Of a stretch of DNA of 64,000 nucleotides, positions 35,286-42,769 are shown piece after piece. Location of the stretch: positions 3,162,001-3,226,000 of the forward strand of contig NZ_CP128360.1 in NCBI RefSeq assembly GCF_030345095.1, given 5' to 3'. The position numbers were made by a program, and so were the translations under genes. This DNA is from Solwaraspora sp. WMMA2056 (GTDB taxonomy: Bacteria; Actinomycetota; Actinomycetes; Mycobacteriales; Micromonosporaceae). The notes below the pieces were generated by a model. The model did no database searches and was not told the origin of the DNA. It saw only the letters and a program-made list of their open reading frames with translations. Position 1 is the stretch's first letter, and every line of letters starts with the position of its first letter.

Positions 35286-36641
35286 TCAGAGCGCCTGCGG
35301 GAAGGAGAAGACGCGGTCCGGGTCGTAGCGGCGTTTGACCTGCGCCAACCGCTGCGCGTTGACCCCGTGGTACGCGGTGCGCCACTGCTCCAGGTCCGGG
35401 TCGGTGAAGTTGACGTAGGCGGCGTCGGAGGCGTACCCGCCCATCTCCTGATGCAGCGCGGCGAGCCAGTCGAGGTTGTCCCGGACCACCGTCGCCGGCT
35501 CGTCGGGCTGCCACGAGGTGTCCATCGACACCAGGAACAGGGTGTCCCGGTGCGCGAAGGCGGTCGCGTCGGCGGGGACGTCGGCGATCGCCCCGCCCCA
35601 GGTGAACAGGGCGACGCCGGCGCCGTCGGGGTTGGCGCTGCCCGGCCACTTGTCGACCGCCGCGACGATGGCCCGCAGCCCCGCCTCGGCCAACGGTTCG
35701 CCGACGCAGCGGGTCCGTACGGCGAAGGCCCCGCCGGCGGTGGTGTGGTGCAGGTACTCCGCCGCGTCCCAGTAGCTGCGGTCGGCGATGTCGATCCGGG
35801 TCGCCGGCGCGGCGGCCAGCGCGGGGGCGAGCAGCTCCCGTAGTTCGTCGGCGGAGCCCAGGTGCTGCCCGATCACCGACACCACGGCGTCGCCGCCCAC
35901 CGCGCGGCTCACCCCGATCCGAGCGGCGAACTCGCGCGGCGCGCGGCGCATCACCTCCTGCATGGTGGCGAGTACGTCGACGGCGTGCGGCCAGTCCCAC
36001 AGCACCAGGCAGGTGGCGGTGGCCGGCACCGGCCGGGCCTGGAACGTGAACGACACGTTGACCCCGAAGTTGCCGCCACCGCCGCCACGGCACGCCCAGA
36101 ACAGGTCCGGATGCTGGTCGGCGTCGCAGGTCACGACGCTGCCGTCGGCGAGGACGACGTCGGTACGGACCAGCGAGTCACAGGTCAGCCCCATCGCCCG
36201 GGACACCACCGAGACGCCGCCGCCGAGGACCAGGCCGCCGATGCCGACGTCGTCGGAGTTGCCCAGCGGGAGGATCAGGTCGTGTTTCCGCAGCGCCGCG
36301 TAGAGCGTGCGCATCTGGGTGCCGCCACCGACGGTGACCAGCCCGGTCGACGCGTCGACGTGCACGCTGTCGAGCTCCCGCAGGTCGAGGACCAACCCTC
36401 GGTTGGCCGAGTAGCCGGCGTAGCTGTGGCCACCGCCCCGGGCGACGACCGGGATCCCGGCGTCGCGGGACCAGCCGATCGCCCGGCTGACGTCGGCGCC
36501 GGTGGCGGCCGACAGCACCGCCGCCGGCACCACGTCGCGGAACCGTTCGTTGAACGGCATGGTGCGCTGGTCGAATCCGTCGTCGCCGGGCAGCCGCAGC
36601 CGCCCGCCGACGACCGTCCGCAGCCCGTCCCAGTCAGTCAT
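35286..36641 (-). CDS. BBE-type FAD-linked oxidoreductase
   Basis: A 451-residue flavoprotein of the berberine-bridge/VAO family. The PCMH-type FAD domain occupies residues about 40-215, with VVARGGGHSYAGYS containing the flavin-linking His72, and the second block LPLGNSDDVGIGGLVLGGG. In bicovalent members the Cys of G.C..VG also binds FAD; here that position is Ser129, so a single 8-alpha-histidyl bond is expected. The C-terminal substrate domain ends with the BBE motif YVNFTDPDLEQW, GVNAQRLAQVKRRYDPDRVFSFPQ. The ATG at 36641 overlaps the preceding gene by 8 bp. It probably oxidises an intermediate by removing two electrons. Confidence 0.9.
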   Translation of the reverse strand: MTDWDGLRTVVGGRLRLPGDDGFDQRTMPFNERFRDVVPAAVLSAATGADVSRAIGWSRDAGIPVVARGGGHSYAGYSANRGLVLDLRELDSVHVDASTGLVTVGGGTQMRTLYAALRKHDLILPLGNSDDVGIGGLVLGGGVSVVSRAMGLTCDSLVRTDVVLADGSVVTCDADQHPDLFWACRGGGGGNFGVNVSFTFQARPVPATATCLVLWDWPHAVDVLATMQEVMRRAPREFAARIGVSRAVGGDAVVSVIGQHLGSADELRELLAPALAAAPATRIDIADRSYWDAAEYLHHTTAGGAFAVRTRCVGEPLAEAGLRAIVAAVDKWPGSANPDGAGVALFTWGGAIADVPADATAFAHRDTLFLVSMDTSWQPDEPATVVRDNLDWLAALHQEMGGYASDAAYVNFTDPDLEQWRTAYHGVNAQRLAQVKRRYDPDRVFSFPQAL

Positions 36642-36984
36642 CGGACCCCTCCCGTCCACCCGGCGCGACCTCTTCCAGGTAGGACACTCCACTGGTGGCG
36701 TGCTCGCCGTAGCGCTGCCACTGCTCGCGCAGCACCAGCCGACCGTCCGGTTGCAACTGTGGCACGTTCACGGTGTGCCCGGCGATGACCTCTCCGGTGG
36801 CCAGCACCATGGTGTACGCCAACCGCAGGGTGCCGTCGGGCGCGCACGTGCCCGTGACGGTGCCCCGGCGGACCGCGCCGCCACCGAAGTCGGCCCAGAC
36901 CAGGTCGCCGTCCTGGCGGTAGCGGGCGACGGTGCCGTCGCCGCCGCCCGCCTTGCGGAACAGCCGCCCCTCGTAGCTGATCAT
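36634..36984 (-). CDS. Small lipocalin-like beta-barrel protein
   Basis: A 116-residue protein: ISYEGRLFRKAGGGDGTVARYRQDGDLVWADFGGGAVRRGTVTG, LRLAYTMVLATGEVIAG and LVLREQWQR ending ATSGVSYLEEV. It matches a widespread family of small beta-barrel proteins often mislabelled 'N-acetylglutamate synthase'. There is no catalytic motif I can name. It overlaps the ATP-grasp gene by 4 bp (ATGA) and the BBE-type gene by 8 bp, so it is translated with the pathway enzymes. It may bind an intermediate or act as a small isomerase-like factor; both are guesses. Confidence 0.7.
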   Translation of the reverse strand: MISYEGRLFRKAGGGDGTVARYRQDGDLVWADFGGGAVRRGTVTGTCAPDGTLRLAYTMVLATGEVIAGHTVNVPQLQPDGRLVLREQWQRYGEHATSGVSYLEEVAPGGREGSDD

Positions 36985-38279
36985 TCGTCCACGTCCAGCA
37001 ACCCGGCGGGCATCTCCAGCACCGCGCCCGGTGGTTTCGCGGCGACCTGCTCGGCGGTCACCACGACCAGCGCGGCGGCGGCGTCGAGCCGCTGCTCACA
37101 GGTCACCGGGTCGTCGGCCTGGCACACCACGAACGAGTGGCGGGCGATGTAGCCGCCCGGCGGCAGCCGCAGCGTGGTGCCGGGCTCGACCATCGGCGAC
37201 GCCGTCACCAGCCCGGGTGCCTCCTGCGGTACCTCGACCGAGTGGACCAGGCAGTCGGTCGCCGGGTAGCCGAACCGGATGCCGACCGCGCCCCGCTGCG
37301 ACCGGGTGATCTCCGGACGTTGGCCGAGCGCGACGTCCACCATCACCTCGCCGGGGTCGATCCCGGTGGCGATCTTGCCGAGGTACGGGATCAGGTCGCC
37401 ACCGACCCTGCCGTTGATCTCGATGATCAGCGGCCCCTGGTCGGTCAACCGCACCTCGGAATGGGTGATGCCGTCCTCGATACCGAGCACCCGGTGCGCC
37501 CGGGCCAGGGTCTCCATCAGCACCGGGTCGTGCAGCAGCGGATCGGCCGCGTCCACCACGTGCCCGATCTCCTCGAAGTACGGGTGCGGGCCGGTGCGTT
37601 TACGGGCGAGGAACATCGGCAGGTACTCGCCCTTGTGGACCGCGCCGTCGACGCTGATCTCCGGGCCGACGGCGTACTGCTCGACGATGGCGCCGCCGCG
37701 GAACGGCTCGTCACCGACGAGGCTGGCCCCCGAGGCGACCTCGAACGCCTCGGTCAGTCGCGCCTCGTCCTCGGCGAGCACGACACCCATGCTGGCGCCG
37801 AGGGCCCGGGGCTTGACCACGACGGGATAGCCGATCCGTTCGGCGGCGGCCCGCGCCTGCGCCAGGTCGGCCGTCATCGCGAAACCGGGCTGCAGCAGGC
37901 CGGCCTCGGTCAGCCGGGTCCGGGCGCTGTACTTGTCCCGGCAGCCCTGCACGCCGGGGACGCTCAGCCCCGGTACGCCGAACTCGGCGGCCAGTTCCGC
38001 CGCCGGCATCACCAGCGGCTCGTCCCAGCACAGCACGCCGGCGACGGTGTAGCGGGTCGCCATCTCCCGGGCGGTGCGGGCCAGCAGCGCGTGGTCGAAG
38101 ACGTTGACCACCTCGATGTCGGCGAAGTACTCGTGCTGCCAGGTCGGCTGCAGGTTGTTGATCAGCACCAGCTGGTGACCCGCCGCCCGGGCGCGGGCCG
38201 CCGCCGAGCGGACCAGGTACTCCCGGTAGAGCTTGAGCCCGCTACCGATCACCAGCAGCACGTTCGGGGAGCTGCTCAT
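36981..38279 (-). CDS. ATP-grasp ligase
   Basis: A 432-residue ATP-grasp enzyme of the amino-acid-ligase type. A Rossmann-like N-domain is followed by GYPVVVKPRALGASMGVVLAEDEARL (nucleotide-binding strand and loop), GGAIVEQYAVGPEISVDGAVH and the metal-binding ITHSEVRLTDQGPLIIEINGRVGGDLIPYL. The C-terminal lobe (residues about 320-432) is the extra domain seen in carnosine-synthase-like and dipeptide ligases. It should activate a carboxylate as acyl phosphate and join it to an amine or hydrazine. The position inside the operon, 31 bp after the FAD oxidase, supports a role in coupling the hydrazine product to another acid. Confidence 0.9.
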   Translation of the reverse strand: MSSSPNVLLVIGSGLKLYREYLVRSAAARARAAGHQLVLINNLQPTWQHEYFADIEVVNVFDHALLARTAREMATRYTVAGVLCWDEPLVMPAAELAAEFGVPGLSVPGVQGCRDKYSARTRLTEAGLLQPGFAMTADLAQARAAAERIGYPVVVKPRALGASMGVVLAEDEARLTEAFEVASGASLVGDEPFRGGAIVEQYAVGPEISVDGAVHKGEYLPMFLARKRTGPHPYFEEIGHVVDAADPLLHDPVLMETLARAHRVLGIEDGITHSEVRLTDQGPLIIEINGRVGGDLIPYLGKIATGIDPGEVMVDVALGQRPEITRSQRGAVGIRFGYPATDCLVHSVEVPQEAPGLVTASPMVEPGTTLRLPPGGYIARHSFVVCQADDPVTCEQRLDAAAALVVVTAEQVAAKPPGAVLEMPAGLLDVDE

Positions 38280-38310
38280 CGTGTGTTCCTTCCGATCAGG
38301 GGAGTGCGGT

Positions 38311-39417
38311 TCAGAAAATGTCGGGTGAGGGGTGCCGGTCCGTGGGCCGCAGCGCGGCCACGATCCGGTCGGCGACCAACGGCGCCGTACGGAATCCGTC
38401 GCCGCCGCTGGCGGACCGGGCGTACACCGCCGGGCCGAGCCGGACCAGGTGGGCGCCGCCGGTGGTGGCGTCCACCGCGTAGTGGCACCGCTTGACCGCG
38501 GCGACCGTGTACCGGTCCGTGCCGGTCAGGATTCCCGCCGCCAGGATCCGGTCGACCCAGTGCCGCTCGTCGGCCGGCTCGTCGTCGTCCGGGTCGGCCA
38601 CGACCCGGCACGCCGCGTCGGTGCTGACCTTCAGCAGTGTGCCGGCACCGGAGGGCAGCAGCCAGGCCCGACCGTCCGCGCCGACCCGACCGGCGCTGGG
38701 CGCGGTGTCCCACCAGCGGACCAGGTCGGCGGGCGGACGCAGGTAGACCATCGTCTGCCGGTGCAGCACGGTCGGTACGTCCACCAGCGACCTCGTCCAC
38801 GGCCCGCCCGCGACCAGGACCAGGTCACCCTGCTCGCAGCCGCCGTCGGCCAGCACCACCCGCGCGCGGTCGGTGTCCACCGAGGCCACCGGGGACCAGG
38901 CGCGCAGCCGGGCGGCCGGGTGCCGGGCCAGCCAGCGCGCCGCCGCCCACAGCACCCGGTCGGCCAGCAGGACACCGGCGTCGAGTTCGAGCACCGCCCG
39001 CGCCCCGGTCGGGAACCGGATCTGCCCGACCTCGTCGGGTTCGACCAGCTTGACCGACAGGCCGGCGTCGGCGGCGGTTGCGGCGACCCGCTCGACCTGC
39101 CCACCGGGCCAGCCGGTCAGCACCCCGACCCGCCGGTAGAAGCCGACGCCGGGGCGGGAACCGCAGAGCAGGGTCTCCAGCTCCAGCCACCGCTGGTGGG
39201 CCAGCGCCGCCCGTCGGGTGCCCGGCAGGTCGTCGGGGTCGAGCGCCCGGATCGCCCGGTGCTGGTCGAACGAGCTCGACCCGGGATGCGGGATCGCCCC
39301 CCGGTCCAGCACCGTCACCTGGTGTCCGGCGAGCACACAGGCGACCGCGGTGACCAGGCCGGTCACCCCGGCCCCGACGACGACCACCCGCCGGGCCGAC
39401 CGGGTGCCGGTGCCCAT
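38311..39417 (-). CDS. DAO-type FAD-dependent oxidase of the hydrazine cassette
   Basis: A 368-residue glycine/D-amino-acid-oxidase-like flavoprotein: dinucleotide motif VVVVGAGVTGLVTAVACVLAG (Gly-rich loop at 15-20), the acidic strand end VTVLDRG, and the C-terminal FAD-contacting SASGGDGFRTAPLVADRI. In the s56-p1 pathway the equivalent Spb39 cleaves the N-N-linked intermediate to a free hydrazine; in triacsin, Tri27 does the related oxidation. Here the gene starts 1 bp after the MetRS-like stop, so the gene order N-hydroxylase, cupin, MetRS-like, DAO is kept. Substrate side of cleavage is unknown. Confidence 0.87.
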   Translation of the reverse strand: MGTGTRSARRVVVVGAGVTGLVTAVACVLAGHQVTVLDRGAIPHPGSSSFDQHRAIRALDPDDLPGTRRAALAHQRWLELETLLCGSRPGVGFYRRVGVLTGWPGGQVERVAATAADAGLSVKLVEPDEVGQIRFPTGARAVLELDAGVLLADRVLWAAARWLARHPAARLRAWSPVASVDTDRARVVLADGGCEQGDLVLVAGGPWTRSLVDVPTVLHRQTMVYLRPPADLVRWWDTAPSAGRVGADGRAWLLPSGAGTLLKVSTDAACRVVADPDDDEPADERHWVDRILAAGILTGTDRYTVAAVKRCHYAVDATTGGAHLVRLGPAVYARSASGGDGFRTAPLVADRIVAALRPTDRHPSPDIF

Positions 39418-39418
39418 C

Positions 39419-40960
39419 TCAGCCCACCGGTCCGGTCAACCGGGGCAACGCCCTCGGCAGCACGCTCGTCGGGCCGGTGCCCGCCGCCGGGATGCCCGGC
39501 TCAGGCAGGGCCGCCGCCAGGTCGATCAGGATCGGCGCGGCGCAGCGCAGCACCACGTCCACCTCGTGGCAGAAGTCGCCCTCCTCGCCCGGCCGTACGT
39601 CCCGCCCGGCCAGCCGCTGCAGCTGCTCGGTGAGGGTCTCCGCCGCCCGGGTGAGACTGAAGTACTCCAACTCGTAGCAGGCCGCGAAGCGCTCGACGAC
39701 GCGGGCCGCCACGGACCGGGAGAACGCCGACACCGGCAGCGGCGCGCCCTGGGGCACCCGGTGCGCCCGGTCGACCACCTGGTTCCACGGGTCGACCAGC
39801 CGGGTGGTCGTCACCCGGGTCAACGCGGCCCGGCTGAAGTCGGTCCGCTGCGTCTCCGGGCTGGTCGCGGCCAGGTGATAGCGCACCAGGTCGCGGGGTA
39901 CCTCGGCGACCAGGTCCCGGCCCCACACCAGATGGCCCCGGCTGGTGGAGAACTTCGCGTTGTCGAGCTCGTAGAACTCGTTGGTCACGAACTCCTCGGG
40001 CAGCAGGTAGCGGCCGTCGGCGGCGAGCAGCATCGCCACCGCCGCCACGGCGAACGGGTAGGTGTTGTCGAAGCCGAGGAAGTAGACCACCTTCGTGTTG
40101 GCCCCGGCCCGCCAGAGTTCGTCGTCACCGGCCAGGGGGATGCCCCGGCCGCGCGCCGCCAGCGTGCCGCAGTAGATGCTCCACGCCGCCGGCTCGGCGT
40201 TCGGGTTGATCACCTGACCGGCGACCTCCGGGAACGGGGCCGGGATGCCCCACGAGATCGGATAGGTGACCGGGTAGTCCGGCAGCGGCCGCGACAGCAA
40301 CTCGTCGATCGTCTGCGCCATGTGCGGACGCATCGCGGCGCCGTACCGGTCGAAGTGCTCGCGGATCCGCTCCCGGTAGCGCTCCAGCGGCAGCACCAGC
40401 ACGCGGGCGTTGCGCAGCTCGACCGGGTCGTCCGGGTCGGCGGTCGAGCGGGGATCGATGAGGTCGCCGGCGGCGAGCAGATGACCGCAACTTTCGCACA
40501 GCCCGGCGCAGCCGTCGGCCAGGCACCGGGGGCAGCCGCCCCGGACGAACCCGTCGACCAGGTACTGCCCGGTCGCCGGTGAGTAGGGCAGCCGTACCGT
40601 GCGCAGCTCGAACCGCCCGGCGGCGTGCAGCTGCTCCATGAAACGCAGCACCTGCTTGACGAACTGGTCCTCGTCGCCGGTGAACCCGTCGACGTCGATC
40701 CCGGCCGCCGCCAGCGTGGTCTCGATCTGTGCCGCCGACCGCGCGACGAGGGCCTTCGGCGTCACGCCCAGCCGCCTGGCCGTGGTCACCACGTACGTGG
40801 AGGTGTCCTGGAACCCGGTGGCCAGCAGCGCCTCGCGGCCGGTGGCCCGCAGGTACCGGGCGTGGACGTCGGCGGCGAGGAACGGCCCCGCGAGGTGGCC
40901 CAGGTGCAGGTCACCGTTGGCCGTCGGCGCCGGCGAGATGATCAACGTACGGCGGCTCAC
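39419..40960 (-). CDS. Methionyl-tRNA-synthetase-like enzyme of hydrazine formation
   Basis: A 513-residue class I synthetase-like protein. The adenylation motif HLGH is at 19-22 and the KMSKS-equivalent is KFSTSR at 336-341. A zinc knuckle has Cys143, Cys146, Cys151, Cys155 and Cys158. The C-terminal anticodon-binding part is short compared with true MetRS. In Spb40-type enzymes a cupin and a MetRS-like domain form one protein that activates an amino acid and joins it to N-hydroxylysine through an N-N bond. Here the MetRS-like part is separate: its GTG overlaps the cupin stop by 4 bp (GTGA), which favours coupled translation and complex formation. The activated amino acid is unknown (glycine in s56-p1). 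Confidence 0.88.
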   Translation of the reverse strand: MSRRTLIISPAPTANGDLHLGHLAGPFLAADVHARYLRATGREALLATGFQDTSTYVVTTARRLGVTPKALVARSAAQIETTLAAAGIDVDGFTGDEDQFVKQVLRFMEQLHAAGRFELRTVRLPYSPATGQYLVDGFVRGGCPRCLADGCAGLCESCGHLLAAGDLIDPRSTADPDDPVELRNARVLVLPLERYRERIREHFDRYGAAMRPHMAQTIDELLSRPLPDYPVTYPISWGIPAPFPEVAGQVINPNAEPAAWSIYCGTLAARGRGIPLAGDDELWRAGANTKVVYFLGFDNTYPFAVAAVAMLLAADGRYLLPEEFVTNEFYELDNAKFSTSRGHLVWGRDLVAEVPRDLVRYHLAATSPETQRTDFSRAALTRVTTTRLVDPWNQVVDRAHRVPQGAPLPVSAFSRSVAARVVERFAACYELEYFSLTRAAETLTEQLQRLAGRDVRPGEEGDFCHEVDVVLRCAAPILIDLAAALPEPGIPAAGTGPTSVLPRALPRLTGPVG

Positions 40961-41328
40961 CGCGGCTGCTCCCAGTGCCGGGCGAGGAACGTCGCAGACA
41001 TCGCGGCGTCCCACCAGATGCCGTAGTACTCGAAGTCGTCCGGGCTGTCGTTGACGACCTTGTGGGTGCAGCCCGGCGGCAGGTGCACGATGTCGCCGGC
41101 GACAAACGGGTGGCGTACCCCGTCGACGTCCAACTCGGCGCGCCCGGCCATCGCGATGAAGATCTCGTACTCGTGGTGGGAGTGCGGGGTGGACTCGTCG
41201 CCGGAGCGCAGGATGCACCACGCGCCCTCGAACGGGGCGTTGAGCGCCGGCCAGGGCAGCAGCCGTTGGGAGTCCAGGCCGTACGCCTTGGTCAGGTTGT
41301 CGCGGTGCAGCGGACGGACCTCGACCAT
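40957..41328 (-). CDS. Stand-alone cupin of the hydrazine cassette
   Basis: A 123-residue cupin. The first metal motif is PHSHHEYEIF (His49, His51, Glu55) and the second includes GDIVHLPPGCTHKVVND (His89), giving the usual three-His-one-Glu set. This is the domain that, in Spb40-like enzymes, rearranges an ester of N-hydroxylysine to make the N-N bond. The ATG at 41328 with AGGGGTGA upstream is chosen; a GTG at 41337 would overlap the N-hydroxylase stop by 4 bp. The stop overlaps the MetRS-like start. As a separate gene it is a split version of the usual two-domain enzyme. Confidence 0.87.
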   Translation of the reverse strand: MVEVRPLHRDNLTKAYGLDSQRLLPWPALNAPFEGAWCILRSGDESTPHSHHEYEIFIAMAGRAELDVDGVRHPFVAGDIVHLPPGCTHKVVNDSPDDFEYYGIWWDAAMSATFLARHWEQPR

Positions 41329-41333
41329 GGCAC

Positions 41334-42620
41334 TCACCCCTGCACCGCGGCCGGCGCCACGGCCCGTCGGTCCAGCATGTCCTCGGTGATCTCCTGCGAG
41401 CGGTGCGCCAGCACGCTGATCAGCGAGTCGGCGATGCCGTGGGTACGTTCGTTGACGCCCTGCAGGTAGATCGCACCCCACGCGGTCTCCGCCAGGTCCA
41501 CCCGGTAGCGGCGGCTCACCGTGATGTCGCTCAACCCGATCCGGTCGGCCATCGCCCGCACCATGGCCGGCATCCGGGGGTCGTAGCCGGTGCCGAGGAA
41601 GACCATGTCGCAGCGCAACGGCTCGATCTTGCCGTTCTTGCGGTTGCGCAGGTCCAGCAGGACCTCGCCGTTGTCCATCCGGGCGCCGACGACCTCGGTC
41701 AGGTGCCGTACGGCCGACCGCTGCTGGCCCAGCATCTTCTGCTGGTACAGCATCGAGTAGATCTCGTCGAGGAACGGCGGGGCCAGGCCGGCGTAGTTGG
41801 TCACGTGCATCTCGGTGAGCACCTGGGTCCGCGCCTCCGGCGGCATGTCGTAGAACTCGTCGACGAACGACGGATAGAACAGCTCGTTGACGAACTTGCT
41901 CGTCTGATAGTTCTGCAGACCGATCGACCGCATGATCATCGTCGGGGTGCAGTCGGGGATGTCCTGGTGCAGCGCCATGAACATCTCGGCGGCGCTCTGC
42001 GCGGCCCCGATGACGACCGGACGCAGCGGCCGCCCGGTGGCGGGCAGCTGGGCGATCCGGGAGCTGTACTGCGTACTGTGCACCACCCGGTCGGCCGGCA
42101 GGTCCCGGAAGACGTCCGGCACGTGCGCGTCCCGGCCGACCCCGACGACCAGGTCCCGGCAGGTGATCGTGTCGCCGCCGGCCAGGGTGACCGTCCAGCC
42201 GACGATCGCGCCGGCGGCGTCGGTGCGCGGATCGATCCGCTCGGTCCGGGCGTTGAACCGGATCCGCACCTGCTCCAGGTTGTCAGCCACCCACTGCTGG
42301 TACGCCGACAACTGCCAGCGGTACGGGTTGAACGTCGACAGGTTCACGAAGTCGTCGAGCTCACCCTGCTCGTGCAGGTAGTTCAGGAACGAGAACCGGC
42401 TCTTCGGGTTGCGTAGCGTCACCAGGTCCTTGAGGAACGACACCTGGCTGCGCGCCCACGGCAGCAGCAGGTTGCGCTGCCACTTGACGTCGGGATACTG
42501 CTCCAGGATCAGCGCGTTGCTCGCCAGGTGCGGCGCACCTGACTCCTCGATCGCGACCGCGAGCGCCAGGTTCGCCGGGCCTGCTCCGATCATCAGGACG
42601 TCGACATCTTGTCCAGACAC
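41334..42620 (-). CDS. L-lysine/L-ornithine N-hydroxylase
   Basis: A 428-residue flavin-dependent N-monooxygenase of the SidA/IucD/PvdA class. FAD site VLMIGAGPANLALAVAIEE, substrate/FAD region WQRNLLLPWARSQVSFLKDLVTLRNPKSRFSFLNYL, NADPH site PVVIGAAQSAAEMF and C-terminal MVFLGTGYDPRMP and HGIADSLISVL are all present. It makes the N-hydroxy amino acid that starts hydrazine formation (as Spb38 does with lysine). Lysine versus ornithine cannot be decided here. The start is GTG behind GAGGTGG. The 149 bp upstream hold a 34-bp tandem repeat. There are no siderophore synthetase genes nearby, so a siderophore role is unlikely. Confidence 0.92.
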   Translation of the reverse strand: MSGQDVDVLMIGAGPANLALAVAIEESGAPHLASNALILEQYPDVKWQRNLLLPWARSQVSFLKDLVTLRNPKSRFSFLNYLHEQGELDDFVNLSTFNPYRWQLSAYQQWVADNLEQVRIRFNARTERIDPRTDAAGAIVGWTVTLAGGDTITCRDLVVGVGRDAHVPDVFRDLPADRVVHSTQYSSRIAQLPATGRPLRPVVIGAAQSAAEMFMALHQDIPDCTPTMIMRSIGLQNYQTSKFVNELFYPSFVDEFYDMPPEARTQVLTEMHVTNYAGLAPPFLDEIYSMLYQQKMLGQQRSAVRHLTEVVGARMDNGEVLLDLRNRKNGKIEPLRCDMVFLGTGYDPRMPAMVRAMADRIGLSDITVSRRYRVDLAETAWGAIYLQGVNERTHGIADSLISVLAHRSQEITEDMLDRRAVAPAAVQG

Positions 42621-42645
42621 GTGTTCCACCTCGCTGTTGGGGGTC

Positions 42646-42740
42646 GGGTCGCCCTCCGGGCGGGCGTACGGGGGTATACGGGTCGCCCTCCGGGCGGGCG
42701 TACGGGGGTATACGGGTCGCCCTCCGGGCGGGCGTACGGG
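42646..42740. repeat. 34-bp tandem repeat, 2.8 copies
   Basis: Units start at 42646, 42680 and 42714. Each begins GGGTCGCCCTCCGGGC, continues GGGCGTACGGGGGTATAC, and the third stops matching after 27 nt. The copies are identical where they align. The unit contains a small inverted repeat (GCCC, TCC, GGGC). It fills most of the spacer between the monooxygenase stop (42770) and the N-hydroxylase start (42620). On the transcribed strand each unit shows GGAGGGCGA, which resembles a ribosome site. Confidence 0.9.
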
Positions 42741-42769
42741 TCGCCCGCAGGGATCTGCTCCGGGGCAGG

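Noticed and set aside
39419-40960. Housekeeping or resistant methionyl-tRNA synthetase
   Set aside because: The anticodon-binding part is short, the KMSKS motif is changed, and the gene is embedded between a cupin and an FAD oxidase in the known hydrazine-cassette order.
41334-42620. Siderophore biosynthesis based on the N-hydroxylase
   Set aside because: No NRPS, NIS synthetase, hydroxamate acyltransferase of the IucB type or siderophore transporter is nearby.
42646-42740. CRISPR array
   Set aside because: The 34-bp units are directly adjacent with no unique spacers, and there are no cas genes.
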